Below, piece after piece: positions 56,085 through 64,000 of a stretch of DNA of 64,000 bases. Origin of the DNA: DASWJZ01 sp963792885 (GTDB lineage Bacteria; Pseudomonadota; Alphaproteobacteria; Rhizobiales; Afifellaceae). The notes under the pieces were generated by a model, which was given only the letters and a program-made list of their open reading frames with translations, was not told the DNA's origin and ran no database searches. Within the stretch, counting starts at the first letter, position 1, and the number at the start of each line of letters is the position of its first letter. The stretch covers positions 682,001 through 746,000 of the forward strand of contig CAWBXX010000001.1 of NCBI GenBank assembly GCA_963792885.1, written 5' to 3'. Both the position numbers and the translations under genes were made by a program.

Positions 56085-56110
56085 GTCCAGCCTGGCGCGC
56101 CAAGCTGGAC
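56085..56110 (-). terminator. Hairpin after the peptide-binding-protein gene
   Basis: GTCCAGC / GCTGGAC outer stem (56085-56091 and 56104-56110) around the self-complementary TGGCGCGCCA, 22 bases past the stop of the binding-protein gene on the minus strand. Confidence 0.6.
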
Positions 56111-56131
56111 CGGTGTGGCTAGCTCTCGGCG

Positions 56132-57703
56132 TCATGTTGCCGGCGAGAACATGTCGGGCGACGTCCGCTCATCGGAACGCGGCGTGATATTTATTCCCTT
56201 GTGCGCCGCCCAGGTTGAGCCCTGGAAGTAAAGCGGCACGATGGCGACGTCCTTCATGAGGATGCCGACTGCGTCCTCAAGTATCTTCGTGCGGGCGGCC
56301 GTGTCGACCGTGGCGAGCGCCTTGGCGAGAAGGGCGTCGACGTCCTTGTTGCAGTAGCCGCCCCAGTTGACCGCGCCCCACCCTTTGTCCGGGTCCTTGC
56401 AGGCGATCATCTGGCGGATCGGTGTCGAGGCCTCCGTCGTGCTGCCCCAACTCATCATTGAAACGCCGAATTCGCCCTTCTGACCGCGGGTTGCGATCAC
56501 CGAGAACGGCATGGCGTCGACCTCGGTGTGAATGCCGACGCGTGTCAGCATCTGCGCGATTGCCTGAACGACCTTCTCGTCGTTGATCATGCGGTTGTTG
56601 GGAGAGGCAATGGTGATCCGGAATCCATCCGGATATCCGGCCTCCGCGAGGAGGGCCTTGGCCTTCTCCGGGTCGTAGGGTGGGTTCTCCAGGCCCGGGA
56701 TGAAGCCTTCCCCGCCATCGAAGACGATGTTGTTGGATGGGTAGGCGAGCCCCATCATCACCCGCTCGGCAATGGCGTTACGATCGATCGCAAGGTTGAC
56801 GGCCTCGCGGACGCGCGGATTCTTGAACGGATTCTTGGCAAGCGGCGCGCCATCGTTGCCAAGGAGGCCCGGCGGCTCGTCGCGGCCCGAATCGAGGAAC
56901 AAAAACACGAACCGCTGAGACTTGCCGGACGCGAAATTGATGCCGTCCTCGTTGCGCATGCGCTCGATGTCCGGGGTCGGCACGTTCTCGATCGCGTCGA
57001 CGCCCCCCGACAAGAGCGCCGTGGTGCGAGCCGCGTCGTCGGAGATCATGCGGATCTGCACGTTTTCCCAGGCGGGGGCGTCGCCCCAGTACTTGTCGTT
57101 GCGCTTGAGCGAAAGCTGTTCGTCCGGCACGAAGGAGACGAACTCATAAGGACCGGTACCGATGACACCGTTGCCGAGGTTCATCGCCTTCGTATCGTTC
57201 GCCTCGGCGACGGCCTTGCGCACGATGTAGACTCGCGACAGATCAAGCGGCAGCAGCGGATAGGGGGATGCCGTCTTGAGGCGGACCGTCTTGTCGTCGA
57301 CCGCCTCCATCCCAGTGATCGCCTTCGTGTAGGTGGTGAACGGGGCCGGGCTCTCGATCTTGCCGGGGCGCTCCAGCGAATAGATCACATCGTCGGCCGT
57401 GAGCGGCGCACCGTCGTGGAACGTCGCGTCTCGAAGCTTGAACTCCCAAGTCACGTCGTCGACGTTCGTCCATGACTCTGCCAGTCCGGGGATGAGTTGA
57501 CCGTCGCCGGTCAAGATCACTAGCGGTTCGAAGATATTTCCCAGCGCGGCGTTGTTGGGCGTCGCGTTCTGGAAGTGCGGGTCTGTCGACGTTATGGGCG
57601 CGCTGATTGCGTAGGTGAGATCCTGAGCGCTGGCGTTGAACGATCCGAGCGCAAGAAGCAGCGCCGCGCCACACATGGATAGAAAAGTCCGGTCTCTTCG
57701 CAT
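56132..57703 (-). CDS. ABC transporter substrate-binding protein, family 5 (peptide/nickel/opine type)
   Basis: 523 residues with a signal peptide (AALLLALGSFNASAQD, cut near residue 27). Family 5 pattern: LTYAISAPITSTDPHFQNATPNNAALGNIFEPLV, LAESWTNVDDVTWEFKLRDATFHDGAPLTADDVIYSLERP and RNDKYWGDAPAWENVQIRMI. Periplasmic dipeptide/oligopeptide or opine binding protein. It is divergent from its permease and ATPase genes across a 340-base gap, an unusual split of a dpp-type operon. The two M20 peptidases to the right support a peptide-like ligand. Confidence 0.93.
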   Translation of the reverse strand: MRRDRTFLSMCGAALLLALGSFNASAQDLTYAISAPITSTDPHFQNATPNNAALGNIFEPLVILTGDGQLIPGLAESWTNVDDVTWEFKLRDATFHDGAPLTADDVIYSLERPGKIESPAPFTTYTKAITGMEAVDDKTVRLKTASPYPLLPLDLSRVYIVRKAVAEANDTKAMNLGNGVIGTGPYEFVSFVPDEQLSLKRNDKYWGDAPAWENVQIRMISDDAARTTALLSGGVDAIENVPTPDIERMRNEDGINFASGKSQRFVFLFLDSGRDEPPGLLGNDGAPLAKNPFKNPRVREAVNLAIDRNAIAERVMMGLAYPSNNIVFDGGEGFIPGLENPPYDPEKAKALLAEAGYPDGFRITIASPNNRMINDEKVVQAIAQMLTRVGIHTEVDAMPFSVIATRGQKGEFGVSMMSWGSTTEASTPIRQMIACKDPDKGWGAVNWGGYCNKDVDALLAKALATVDTAARTKILEDAVGILMKDVAIVPLYFQGSTWAAHKGINITPRSDERTSPDMFSPAT

Positions 57704-58043
57704 GAGAAGATCTCCCGCTATTTGAGAGACATACTGTCCCCAGAGTTCCGGGGCTTCAATACGGCCGGCGCAAATAATTTAGACTTGAACCATTTGGGGG
57801 CGAAGGCCTAGCCTGTGGGTGCCTCGGACTGTGGATCGCGAGACATTGCAAGCTGCGCCCTGAACTGGCCGTGTAGGTGATCGGCTTGCTCGCGCTTGCG
57901 TTGCAAAGCGGGCGAGGCAACGAGTCCGCGACGCCAATGCGAGCGCTGCGGCGCGTCCAAAGCGGTCTGGCACGCCGCCGCTTCCTCGCGACGACGGCGG
58001 GCGGTGTTGCGATGCGCCGGTGCGGTCATGGAAAGGAGGGCTC
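57704..58043. other. Divergent promoter region of the peptide importer
   Basis: 340 bases between the binding-protein and permease starts. A short AT-rich patch (57768-57790) is the likely promoter of the binding-protein gene. No operator or coding sequence is recognised. Confidence 0.4.
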
Positions 58044-59024
58044 GTGTTCGCCTATCTCATTCGCCGCATTGGGCAGTCGCTCCTCATCCTATTTGCCATG
58101 TCGCTGCTCGTCTTCGTCGCGGTCTATGCGATAGGCAACCCGGTCGACTCACTCCTCAGTCCCGATGCCGATCAGGCCGACCGCGCCGCCGCGATCCGCC
58201 ATCTCGGTCTCGACCGGCCGCTTTACGAGCAGTACGCGCTATTTCTTTGGAATGCCGTGCAGGGTGACCTCGGCAAGTCCTTCGTCTACGGCTTGCCCGC
58301 GACCTACGTGATCCTGGAGCGCCTGCCTGCGACGTTGGAGCTCGCGCTGATGGCCTTGGTCTTGTCCCTCGGGCTCGGCATTCCACTCGGCGTCCTGGCC
58401 GGCCTGCGGCCCAATTCGGCAATCGGCCGCACAATCATGTCCGGCTCGATCCTCGGCTTCTCCCTGCCGAGCTTCTGGATCGGGCTGATGCTCATTCTCG
58501 TCTTCGCCGTGCAGCTTCGCATCCTGCCGTCGGGCGGGCGAGGCGAAACGGTGAGCATCTTCGGCGTAAAGCTGGCCGCTTTCACACTCGATGGGCTGCG
58601 TCACATGATCCTGCCGGCATTCACGCTGGCGCTTTACAACGCCTCCCTCGTCGTTCGCATTTGTGAAGCTGGGACGCGCGAGGTGATGGCGCAGGACTTC
58701 ATTCGCTTTGCGCGCGGCAAGGGCCTGAGCCCGACGCGGATTGTCTGCGTGCACATCTTGAAGAATATCCTCATCCCAGTTGTCACCATTGTCGGGATGG
58801 AGTTCGGAGCGTTGATTGCGTTTGCCGTCGTGGTGGAGAGTGTCTTCGCCTATCCGGGGATGGGCAAGCTGTTGATCGATTCCATCAACCGGCTCGACCG
58901 CCCCGTGATCGTGACCTACCTGCTGACGACTACGCTCATCTTCGTCATCGTGAACTTCGCGGTGGACCTTATGTATGCCGCGCTCGATCCGCGCATCCGA
59001 CTGAGTGATGAGGGTGCAACATGA
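58044..59024 (+). CDS. Peptide ABC transporter permease, DppB type
   Basis: 326 residues from a GTG start at 58044, chosen because AAGGAGG (58033-58039) lies 4 bases upstream; the in-frame ATG at 58020 lacks one. VFAYLIRRIGQSLLILFAMSLLVF is the usual DppB N-terminus. Six helices; EAA loop REVMAQDFIRFARGKGLSPTRIVCVHILKN near 210-240. Its stop overlaps the next ATG by four bases. Confidence 0.93.
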   Translation: MFAYLIRRIGQSLLILFAMSLLVFVAVYAIGNPVDSLLSPDADQADRAAAIRHLGLDRPLYEQYALFLWNAVQGDLGKSFVYGLPATYVILERLPATLELALMALVLSLGLGIPLGVLAGLRPNSAIGRTIMSGSILGFSLPSFWIGLMLILVFAVQLRILPSGGRGETVSIFGVKLAAFTLDGLRHMILPAFTLALYNASLVVRICEAGTREVMAQDFIRFARGKGLSPTRIVCVHILKNILIPVVTIVGMEFGALIAFAVVVESVFAYPGMGKLLIDSINRLDRPVIVTYLLTTTLIFVIVNFAVDLMYAALDPRIRLSDEGAT

Positions 59025-59953
59025 GCGGCAGTGCGATCGAGCAAAGGCCTGCCCTGACGGCAGCGGACGAGGCCAAGCGGCCGGCCAGTCTTTTCAAGCA
59101 GCGCGCCGCCGACTTGTTCGCCTCACCGAGCGCCGCCGTCGGTCTTGTCATCCTCGCCTGTGCGGCGCTTCTCGGCATCTTCGCGCCGTGGGTCACGGTG
59201 CAGAATCCGTACGACCTGATGCAGCTCGATATCATGGACAACATGCTGCCGCCCGGCTCGGCGCTCGGCAACGGCGCTACGGCGTGGCTCGGCACCGACG
59301 ATCAGGGCCGCGACATGCTTTCCGCGATCATCTACGGCCTGCGAATTTCGCTCGGGGTCGGCGTGGTATCGGTCCTTGTGGCGTCAATCATCGGGTCCAC
59401 CGTGGGCGTTGCCGCGGCGTTCTTCGGCCGTCGTGTCGACGCGATCATCATGCGAATCGTCGATCTTCAGCTCTCCTTCCCCTCGATCTTGATCGCGCTG
59501 GTGCTGCTCGCCGTCTTCGGCCGCGGTGTCGATAAGGTGGTCATCGCGCTCGTGGCCGTCCAATGGGCCTACTATGCCCGCACCGTGCGCGGCTCGGCCT
59601 TGGTGGAAAAGAATAAGGACTACATCGCTGCCGCGACGTCTCTGGAGCTCCCCGCACGGCGCATCCTGTTTAACCATCTCCTGCCGAACTGCCTGCCGCC
59701 GCTCATTGTGGTGGCAACGATTCAGGTGGCGCATGCGATCGTCCTGGAGTCCTCGCTATCCTTTCTCGGGGTGGGCGTTCCAGTGACGGAGCCTTCGCTC
59801 GGCATGCTGATTTCGACCGGCTACAGCTACCTTCTGTCCGGCAAATACTGGATCTCGACCTTCCCCGGCGTTGCGCTTGTGATCCTTATCGTGGCGATCA
59901 ATCTCGTGGGCGACAGGCTGCGTGTGATCCTCAACCCCAGGCTCAACACATGA
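59021..59953 (+). CDS. Peptide ABC transporter permease, DppC type
   Basis: 310 residues. N-terminal cytoplasmic part and helix (PSAAVGLVILACAALLGIFAPWV), then LGTDDQGRDMLSAIIYGLRISLGVGVV, the DppC signature. EAA loop ALVEKNKDYIAAATSLELPARRILFNHLLPN near 194-224. It overlaps DppB and DppD genes by four bases each, one translationally coupled unit. Confidence 0.95.
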   Translation: MSGSAIEQRPALTAADEAKRPASLFKQRAADLFASPSAAVGLVILACAALLGIFAPWVTVQNPYDLMQLDIMDNMLPPGSALGNGATAWLGTDDQGRDMLSAIIYGLRISLGVGVVSVLVASIIGSTVGVAAAFFGRRVDAIIMRIVDLQLSFPSILIALVLLAVFGRGVDKVVIALVAVQWAYYARTVRGSALVEKNKDYIAAATSLELPARRILFNHLLPNCLPPLIVVATIQVAHAIVLESSLSFLGVGVPVTEPSLGMLISTGYSYLLSGKYWISTFPGVALVILIVAINLVGDRLRVILNPRLNT

Positions 59954-60954
59954 GCGAGCCGGCGCTCAGCGTCCGCGACCTCACGATCACGTTCCAGACG
60001 CGCCACGCGCAAGTCACGGCTGTTCATAGCGTCTCGTTCGACCTCGCGCCCGGCGAGGTGCTTGGGCTCGTGGGTGAATCGGGCTCGGGCAAGTCGGTCA
60101 CGGGGCTTGCCGTGATGGGCCTCCTCGATAGCTCGGGTCGCATTGCCTCCGGATCGGTCCGTCTTTGCGGCACGGAGCTTGTCGGCCTCCAGGACCAGCA
60201 AATGCGCAAGCTGCGCGGCCGGGACATTTCGATGATCTTTCAAGACCCTTCCACGACACTTAATCCGGTGCTCAGGGTCGACACACAGATCATAGAGGCG
60301 CTGCGTGCCCATGAGCGCTTGTCATACAAGTCTGCCCGGGAGCGGGCGCTAAAAGCGCTTCAGGCGGTCGGCATCCCGGCTGCGGCCGAGCGGCTCACGG
60401 CCTATCCGCATCAATTCTCCGGTGGGATGCGGCAACGGCTCGCGATCGCCATCGCGCTCCTCCACGGTCCGGCCGTGCTCATCGCGGACGAGCCGACAAC
60501 GGCGCTCGACGTTACCATTCAGGCGCAGGTCCTGTCGGAGGTGCAGACGCTCGCCGCCGAAAAGGGCACCGGACTCGTCTGGATCTCCCACGACCTGTCG
60601 GTCGTTTCTGGCCTCGCCGATCGTGTCGCTGTCATGTACGCGGGACGTATCGTCGAGACGGGCTCCGTCACCGACATTCTCCTCGACCCGGCGCATCCTT
60701 ACACGGCGGGGCTCATCGCATCCATCCCCTCGCGCAACCGCCGCGGCGTGCCTCTTGCGCAGATCCGAGGGGCCATGCCCTCGTTGGCGGCGGTGCCACC
60801 GGGCTGCCCGTTCCACCCCCGCTGCGACCACGCCGATGAGCTGTGCAGCCGCGCCGCGCCCGCCTCGACGCGCTTTGGCGAAAGGCGCGTGCGCTGCCAC
60901 CACCCGGTGTCCAAGGCCATGCGCGAGAGTGTGGGCGCGACGCTTCCCGCATGA
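59950..60954 (+). CDS. Peptide ABC transporter ATP-binding protein, DppD type
   Basis: 334 residues. Walker A GESGSGKS (41-48), Q-loop FQDPSTTLNP, signature FSGGMRQRLAIA and Walker B VLIADEPTTALD, then SHDLSVV. The C-terminal oligopeptide-binding extension has CPFHPRCDHADELC with four cysteines (likely an iron-sulfur or zinc site in the family). Works with the DppF-type ATPase that overlaps its stop. Confidence 0.95.
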   Translation: MSEPALSVRDLTITFQTRHAQVTAVHSVSFDLAPGEVLGLVGESGSGKSVTGLAVMGLLDSSGRIASGSVRLCGTELVGLQDQQMRKLRGRDISMIFQDPSTTLNPVLRVDTQIIEALRAHERLSYKSARERALKALQAVGIPAAAERLTAYPHQFSGGMRQRLAIAIALLHGPAVLIADEPTTALDVTIQAQVLSEVQTLAAEKGTGLVWISHDLSVVSGLADRVAVMYAGRIVETGSVTDILLDPAHPYTAGLIASIPSRNRRGVPLAQIRGAMPSLAAVPPGCPFHPRCDHADELCSRAAPASTRFGERRVRCHHPVSKAMRESVGATLPA

Positions 60955-61970
60955 GCGCGCCGATCATCGCCCTCGACGACGTTTGCCGCGACTTCTCGAA
61001 GCATGCCGACTACGCCGAGAGGCTCGCCGGCTGGATCGTGGGGCACAGCGGCCCGAGCAAGGTGCGGGCCGTCGATCACGTCAGCCTCGCGGTTGCGCCT
61101 GGCGAGGTTCTGGGAATCGTCGGCGAATCCGGCTGCGGCAAGTCGACCCTTGCTCGCATGATCGCGGGAATCCTGCCACCGACCTCCGGCACCGTTCGAG
61201 TGAAGGGGACAGATTTCAGGTCGGCTCCAGAGCGGGAACGCCGTGCAGCGAGCCTTGCCGTGCAAATGGTGTTTCAGGATCCGATGGCCTCCCTCAACCC
61301 GCGCGCCCGGGTCCTCGACATCATTGGCGAGGCTCCTGTTGCGCACGGCCTCATCACCGCGCGCAACAAGGAGAGCTACGTTTGCGAGTTTTTGGAGCGG
61401 GTCGGCCTCGACCGAGACGCGCACCGCCTCTACGCGCACCAGTTCTCAGGTGGACAGCGCGCGCGCATTGCGATCGCGCGGGCCTTAGCGGTGAGGCCAT
61501 CGGTGCTTGTGTGCGACGAGTCGACCGCCGCGCTCGACGTCTCGATCCAGGCGCAGATCCTCAACCTCTTTATGAAGCTGCGGGAGGAGATGGGCCTCAC
61601 CTACGTCTTCGTGAGCCATGATCTGGGAGTGGTGGAGCACATCTCCGACAGGATCGCTGTGATGTACCTTGGTCGCGTGGTGGAGCTTGCCGAAACGGAG
61701 GCGATCTTTTCGGAGCCCAAGCACCCCTACACGCGCGCCCTGCTCGATGAGGTGCCGCGGCTGGAGTCCGGAAAGCGGCCCTTCTCGGCGGTGCGAGGAG
61801 AGATGCCATCACCGCTCGATCCGCCGAGCGGCTGTCATTTTCACCCGCGCTGCCCCATCGCGGTCGCGCGCTGCGCTGTTGAACGTCCGGAACTGCGTTC
61901 TCTTGAGCCGGTTCGGAACTCAAGAAATGTGGAAGGCTCGCGGCGCTTCGCTGCCTGTCATCTTGCCTGA
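60951..61970 (+). CDS. Peptide ABC transporter ATP-binding protein, DppF type
   Basis: 339 residues from ATG 60951 (MSAPIIALDDVCRDFSKHADY); upstream frame to 60843 is the shadow of the previous gene. Walker A GESGCGKST (about 58-66), FQDPMASLNPRARV, signature FSGGQRARIAIARAL, Walker B VLVCDESTAALD. The Pro usually found after the Walker B Glu is Ser here (DEST for DEPT), tolerable. C-terminal CHFHPRCPIAVARC. Last gene of the permease operon. Confidence 0.95.
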   Translation: MSAPIIALDDVCRDFSKHADYAERLAGWIVGHSGPSKVRAVDHVSLAVAPGEVLGIVGESGCGKSTLARMIAGILPPTSGTVRVKGTDFRSAPERERRAASLAVQMVFQDPMASLNPRARVLDIIGEAPVAHGLITARNKESYVCEFLERVGLDRDAHRLYAHQFSGGQRARIAIARALAVRPSVLVCDESTAALDVSIQAQILNLFMKLREEMGLTYVFVSHDLGVVEHISDRIAVMYLGRVVELAETEAIFSEPKHPYTRALLDEVPRLESGKRPFSAVRGEMPSPLDPPSGCHFHPRCPIAVARCAVERPELRSLEPVRNSRNVEGSRRFAACHLA

Positions 61971-62010
61971 GCCCCGAGGCACGTCTCCAAAGGGCCGCGA
62001 CAGCGCTCGG

Positions 62011-63396
62011 TCAGGGCCATAGCTGCGCTTCACCGAGGTCCCAGTAAAGACCGGCCATGATCGCCAGCCCCTCCTCCAAGATCTGACGCGGCACGTGCTC
62101 GTCGGGGGCGTGCTGGGAGCAGCCGGGGTATGAGTGCGGCACCCAGATCGTCTTCATGCCGATCACCTCGGCGAAGATGTCGTTGGGCAGCGTGCCGCCG
62201 AAGTTCGGCAGGATGGCCGGCGGCCGCCCAGTGGTTCGTTCCACCGACCGGGCGGCGCTTTGAACCCAGGGATCCTCTGGATCGAGGCGTGTCGCGCGGA
62301 CCAGCGCCTGCTCGCCGAGCTGTGCCTCGACGTCGGCAAAGCCGTTGGTGTCGAGATGCCTGCGGAGCGCCGGCAGCACGTCTTCGGGCTCCACGTCAGC
62401 GGTGAAGCGCAGCTGACATCGCGCCAGGGCGGATGGTGGGATGGCGCTCACCGGCACGGCCGGATCGCCAACGAGACAGGTAAGCATTTCGAACGAGCAC
62501 CAGGCGAACACCTGCTCTGCGCGCGTCAGGCCCGGCTCGCCCCAATTGGGGTCGATCGTGGGACCTGTCGGATCGGGCTCCATCTCGCATCCCTTAAGGG
62601 CACGCCGGATCGAGGGCAGGATTCCCTGCGGCGTCCAGCCCGGAACCTTGATCTGTCCGGTCGGCCCGACTATCGCGCCGATCGCATGGGCGAGCCGGAT
62701 ACCGGGGTTTGAGAGGAGCCCGCCCCAGTTGCCCGAGTGATGCGCCCCGTCTCGCGCCCTGATCGACAGGATGATGTCGATCCCCGCGCGCGATCCCATG
62801 AAGAGCGTCGGACGAGTCGCTGCAAGACGTGGTCCGTCGGACGCGACGAGGATGTCGGCCGCCAGCCGATCTCGGTGTGCCATCGCGAGCTCGCGCAGGC
62901 CGGGGCAGCCGATCTCCTCACCCATGTCGATGAGAATCTTGGCATTGAAGCCGAGCGCCCCGCGCGCTTCCAGGACGGCCCTAAGCGCCTCCAGGTTCAC
63001 GGTGTGTTGGCCCTTGTTGTCGGCAACACCGCGGCCGTACCAGCGCTCGCCGACCTCCGTCAGGTCCCAGGGCGAGAGACCCTCCTGCCAAGCGTTCTCC
63101 TGTCCGTTCACCACATCGCCATGGGCGTAGATGAACACGGTGAGAGGCGCACCCGCTTCGTGCCGTTCGGCGAATAGGAAAGGCGATGGCGCAGTGGCCT
63201 CGTGAAGGAGCTCGGTTCGAAATCCCATCGCTTCGACCGCCGGCGCCATCTCCTCTTCAAGGTAGGCACGTAGCGTTGCTGCGCGCTCGGGTCGCCGGCT
63301 TTCAGTTGGCATTCTCACGCGTCGAGCGAGCACCTCTCGGAACGCCCCCGACTGGAACGATGCCGCCGCAAGGCCAATCGCGACCTCTCGGCTCAT
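62011..63396 (-). CDS. M20 family metallopeptidase (dipeptidase-like)
   Basis: 461 residues. Di-zinc site motifs in order: FIYAHGDVVNG (His, Asp), GRGVADNKGQHTVN (bridging Asp), DMGEEIGCPGL (Glu-Glu) and LPNFGGTLPNDIFAEVIG (a likely ligand region near the end), with a lid domain between (about 205-330). Hydrolyses peptides or N-acyl amino acids in the cytosol. It is tail to tail with the peptide-importer operon, so it may digest the imported peptide. Confidence 0.93.
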   Translation of the reverse strand: MSREVAIGLAAASFQSGAFREVLARRVRMPTESRRPERAATLRAYLEEEMAPAVEAMGFRTELLHEATAPSPFLFAERHEAGAPLTVFIYAHGDVVNGQENAWQEGLSPWDLTEVGERWYGRGVADNKGQHTVNLEALRAVLEARGALGFNAKILIDMGEEIGCPGLRELAMAHRDRLAADILVASDGPRLAATRPTLFMGSRAGIDIILSIRARDGAHHSGNWGGLLSNPGIRLAHAIGAIVGPTGQIKVPGWTPQGILPSIRRALKGCEMEPDPTGPTIDPNWGEPGLTRAEQVFAWCSFEMLTCLVGDPAVPVSAIPPSALARCQLRFTADVEPEDVLPALRRHLDTNGFADVEAQLGEQALVRATRLDPEDPWVQSAARSVERTTGRPPAILPNFGGTLPNDIFAEVIGMKTIWVPHSYPGCSQHAPDEHVPRQILEEGLAIMAGLYWDLGEAQLWP

Positions 63397-63562
63397 GATG
63401 GCACTCCTTCCCCTCGTTGCGTGAGACGTGTCGCCGCGCGGTGGGCGGGCCGCCTCGACATTCCGCGAAGCTGCTGCTTAACTCAAGCCTCCCATCTCTT
63501 CCGGACGCGCTCTCCGCATTGCGCGGCACGCCCGGCCGATGCCACAGAATTCCGGAGTCACC

Positions 63563-64000
63563 ATGGCGCTGCCCAACGTCGCGGAGCATCTCGCAAAGCT
63601 CGTGTCCTTTCCGACGATCAGCGCATCGTCGAACCTCGACCTCCTCGCCTACGTCGAGGAGACGGCTCGTCCTTACGGCGCGAAGTTCCGCCGGTTCCCC
63701 AACAAGGAAGGCGACAAGGCGAGCTTGCTTGTGACGATCGGGCCTGAGGTCGGCGGCGGCGTCGCGCTATCCGGCCACACCGACGTGGTCCCGACCGAGG
63801 GTCAGGCGTGGACCGGCGATCCGTGGACGCTCCGCGAGCACGACGGCCGGCTTGTCGGGCGCGGCGCGTCCGACATGAAGGGATTTCTCGCTTCCTGCCT
63901 CGCGGCATTGCCGGAGATGGCGAAAGCCCCGCTCTCACGCCCCATCCATCTCGCCTTTTCCTACGATGAGGAGGTGGGCTGCAAGGGCGTGCACGAGATG
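63563..64000 (+). CDS. argE: Acetylornithine deacetylase ArgE (M20 family), partial
   Basis: 146 codons to the window edge, no stop. Start ATG 63563 (MALPNVAEHLAKLVSFPTIS), with CCGGAG upstream. Motifs SGHTDVVPTEGQ, GRGASDMKGFLASCL and SYDEEVGCKG match ArgE-type deacetylases (N-acetyl-L-ornithine to ornithine). Related M20 enzymes are possible because the C-terminus is missing. It is divergent from the other M20 gene. Confidence 0.88.
   Translation, partial: MALPNVAEHLAKLVSFPTISASSNLDLLAYVEETARPYGAKFRRFPNKEGDKASLLVTIGPEVGGGVALSGHTDVVPTEGQAWTGDPWTLREHDGRLVGRGASDMKGFLASCLAALPEMAKAPLSRPIHLAFSYDEEVGCKGVHEM

Overview
The window reads as chromosome of a GC-rich alphaproteobacterium, most likely order Hyphomicrobiales (Rhizobiales); I cannot name the genus. 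The evidence is a Brucella-type Omp10 lipoprotein, an ArsR-methyltransferase fusion (SahR type) overlapping metF, paired transglutaminase genes, periplasm-binding ABC importers in the rhizobial style, and palindromic repeats of the rhizobial kind inserted in frame in a gene. There are no rRNA genes, no CRISPR array and no prophage. One tRNA (anticodon CAU) and one IS1182-type insertion sequence are present.

Layout. 1-3.0 kb: two transglutaminase-like genes, two small envelope genes and a partial duplication of a transglutaminase 5' region. 3.1-5.3 kb: a lower-GC island with a DUF262 gene (interrupted by a 422-bp segment and a nonsense codon) and an intact HEPN gene. 5.3-30 kb: housekeeping and stress genes, including msrB, GST, a fused 5-oxoprolinase with three in-frame palindromic insertions, an EamA exporter, a Dps-like gene, DoxX, omp10, a beta-hydroxyacid dehydrogenase, two group IV PLP decarboxylases (one behind a long leader), amino-acid transporters, metF/sahR with a palindromic operator, TrmO-like, HisE-like, cytochrome c, RidA, MBL-fold and SIMPL genes. 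30.5 kb: tRNA.

30.9-64 kb is a run of solute-uptake and catabolic loci. Locus A (30.9-37.9 kb) has a sugar-type ABC importer without ATPase, a DeoR regulator, an ADP-dependent sugar kinase homologue and a class I aldolase-like protein. An IS1182 element follows. Locus B (39.8-48.4 kb) has a Gfo/Idh/MocA dehydrogenase, a ROK regulator, a six-hairpin glycosidase, an OGA-like GNAT protein and a second ABC importer without ATPase. Locus C (48.6-55.9 kb) is a ribose-type ABC importer in which one permease is fused to an SMP-30-like propeller and a second SMP-30 gene follows. Locus D (56.1-64 kb) is a peptide-type ABC importer with its binding protein divergent from the permease/ATPase genes, followed by an M20 dipeptidase-like gene and the start of argE. 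Several binding-protein genes are followed by strong hairpins, which would keep binding protein above permease.

A warning on sequence quality: about a dozen otherwise conserved genes carry single-base frameshifts, mostly one extra base, and the tRNA T-loop also seems to have an extra base. This looks more like residual long-read assembly error than decay. Frame-broken genes are typed here as pseudogenes, but most are probably functional in the organism.
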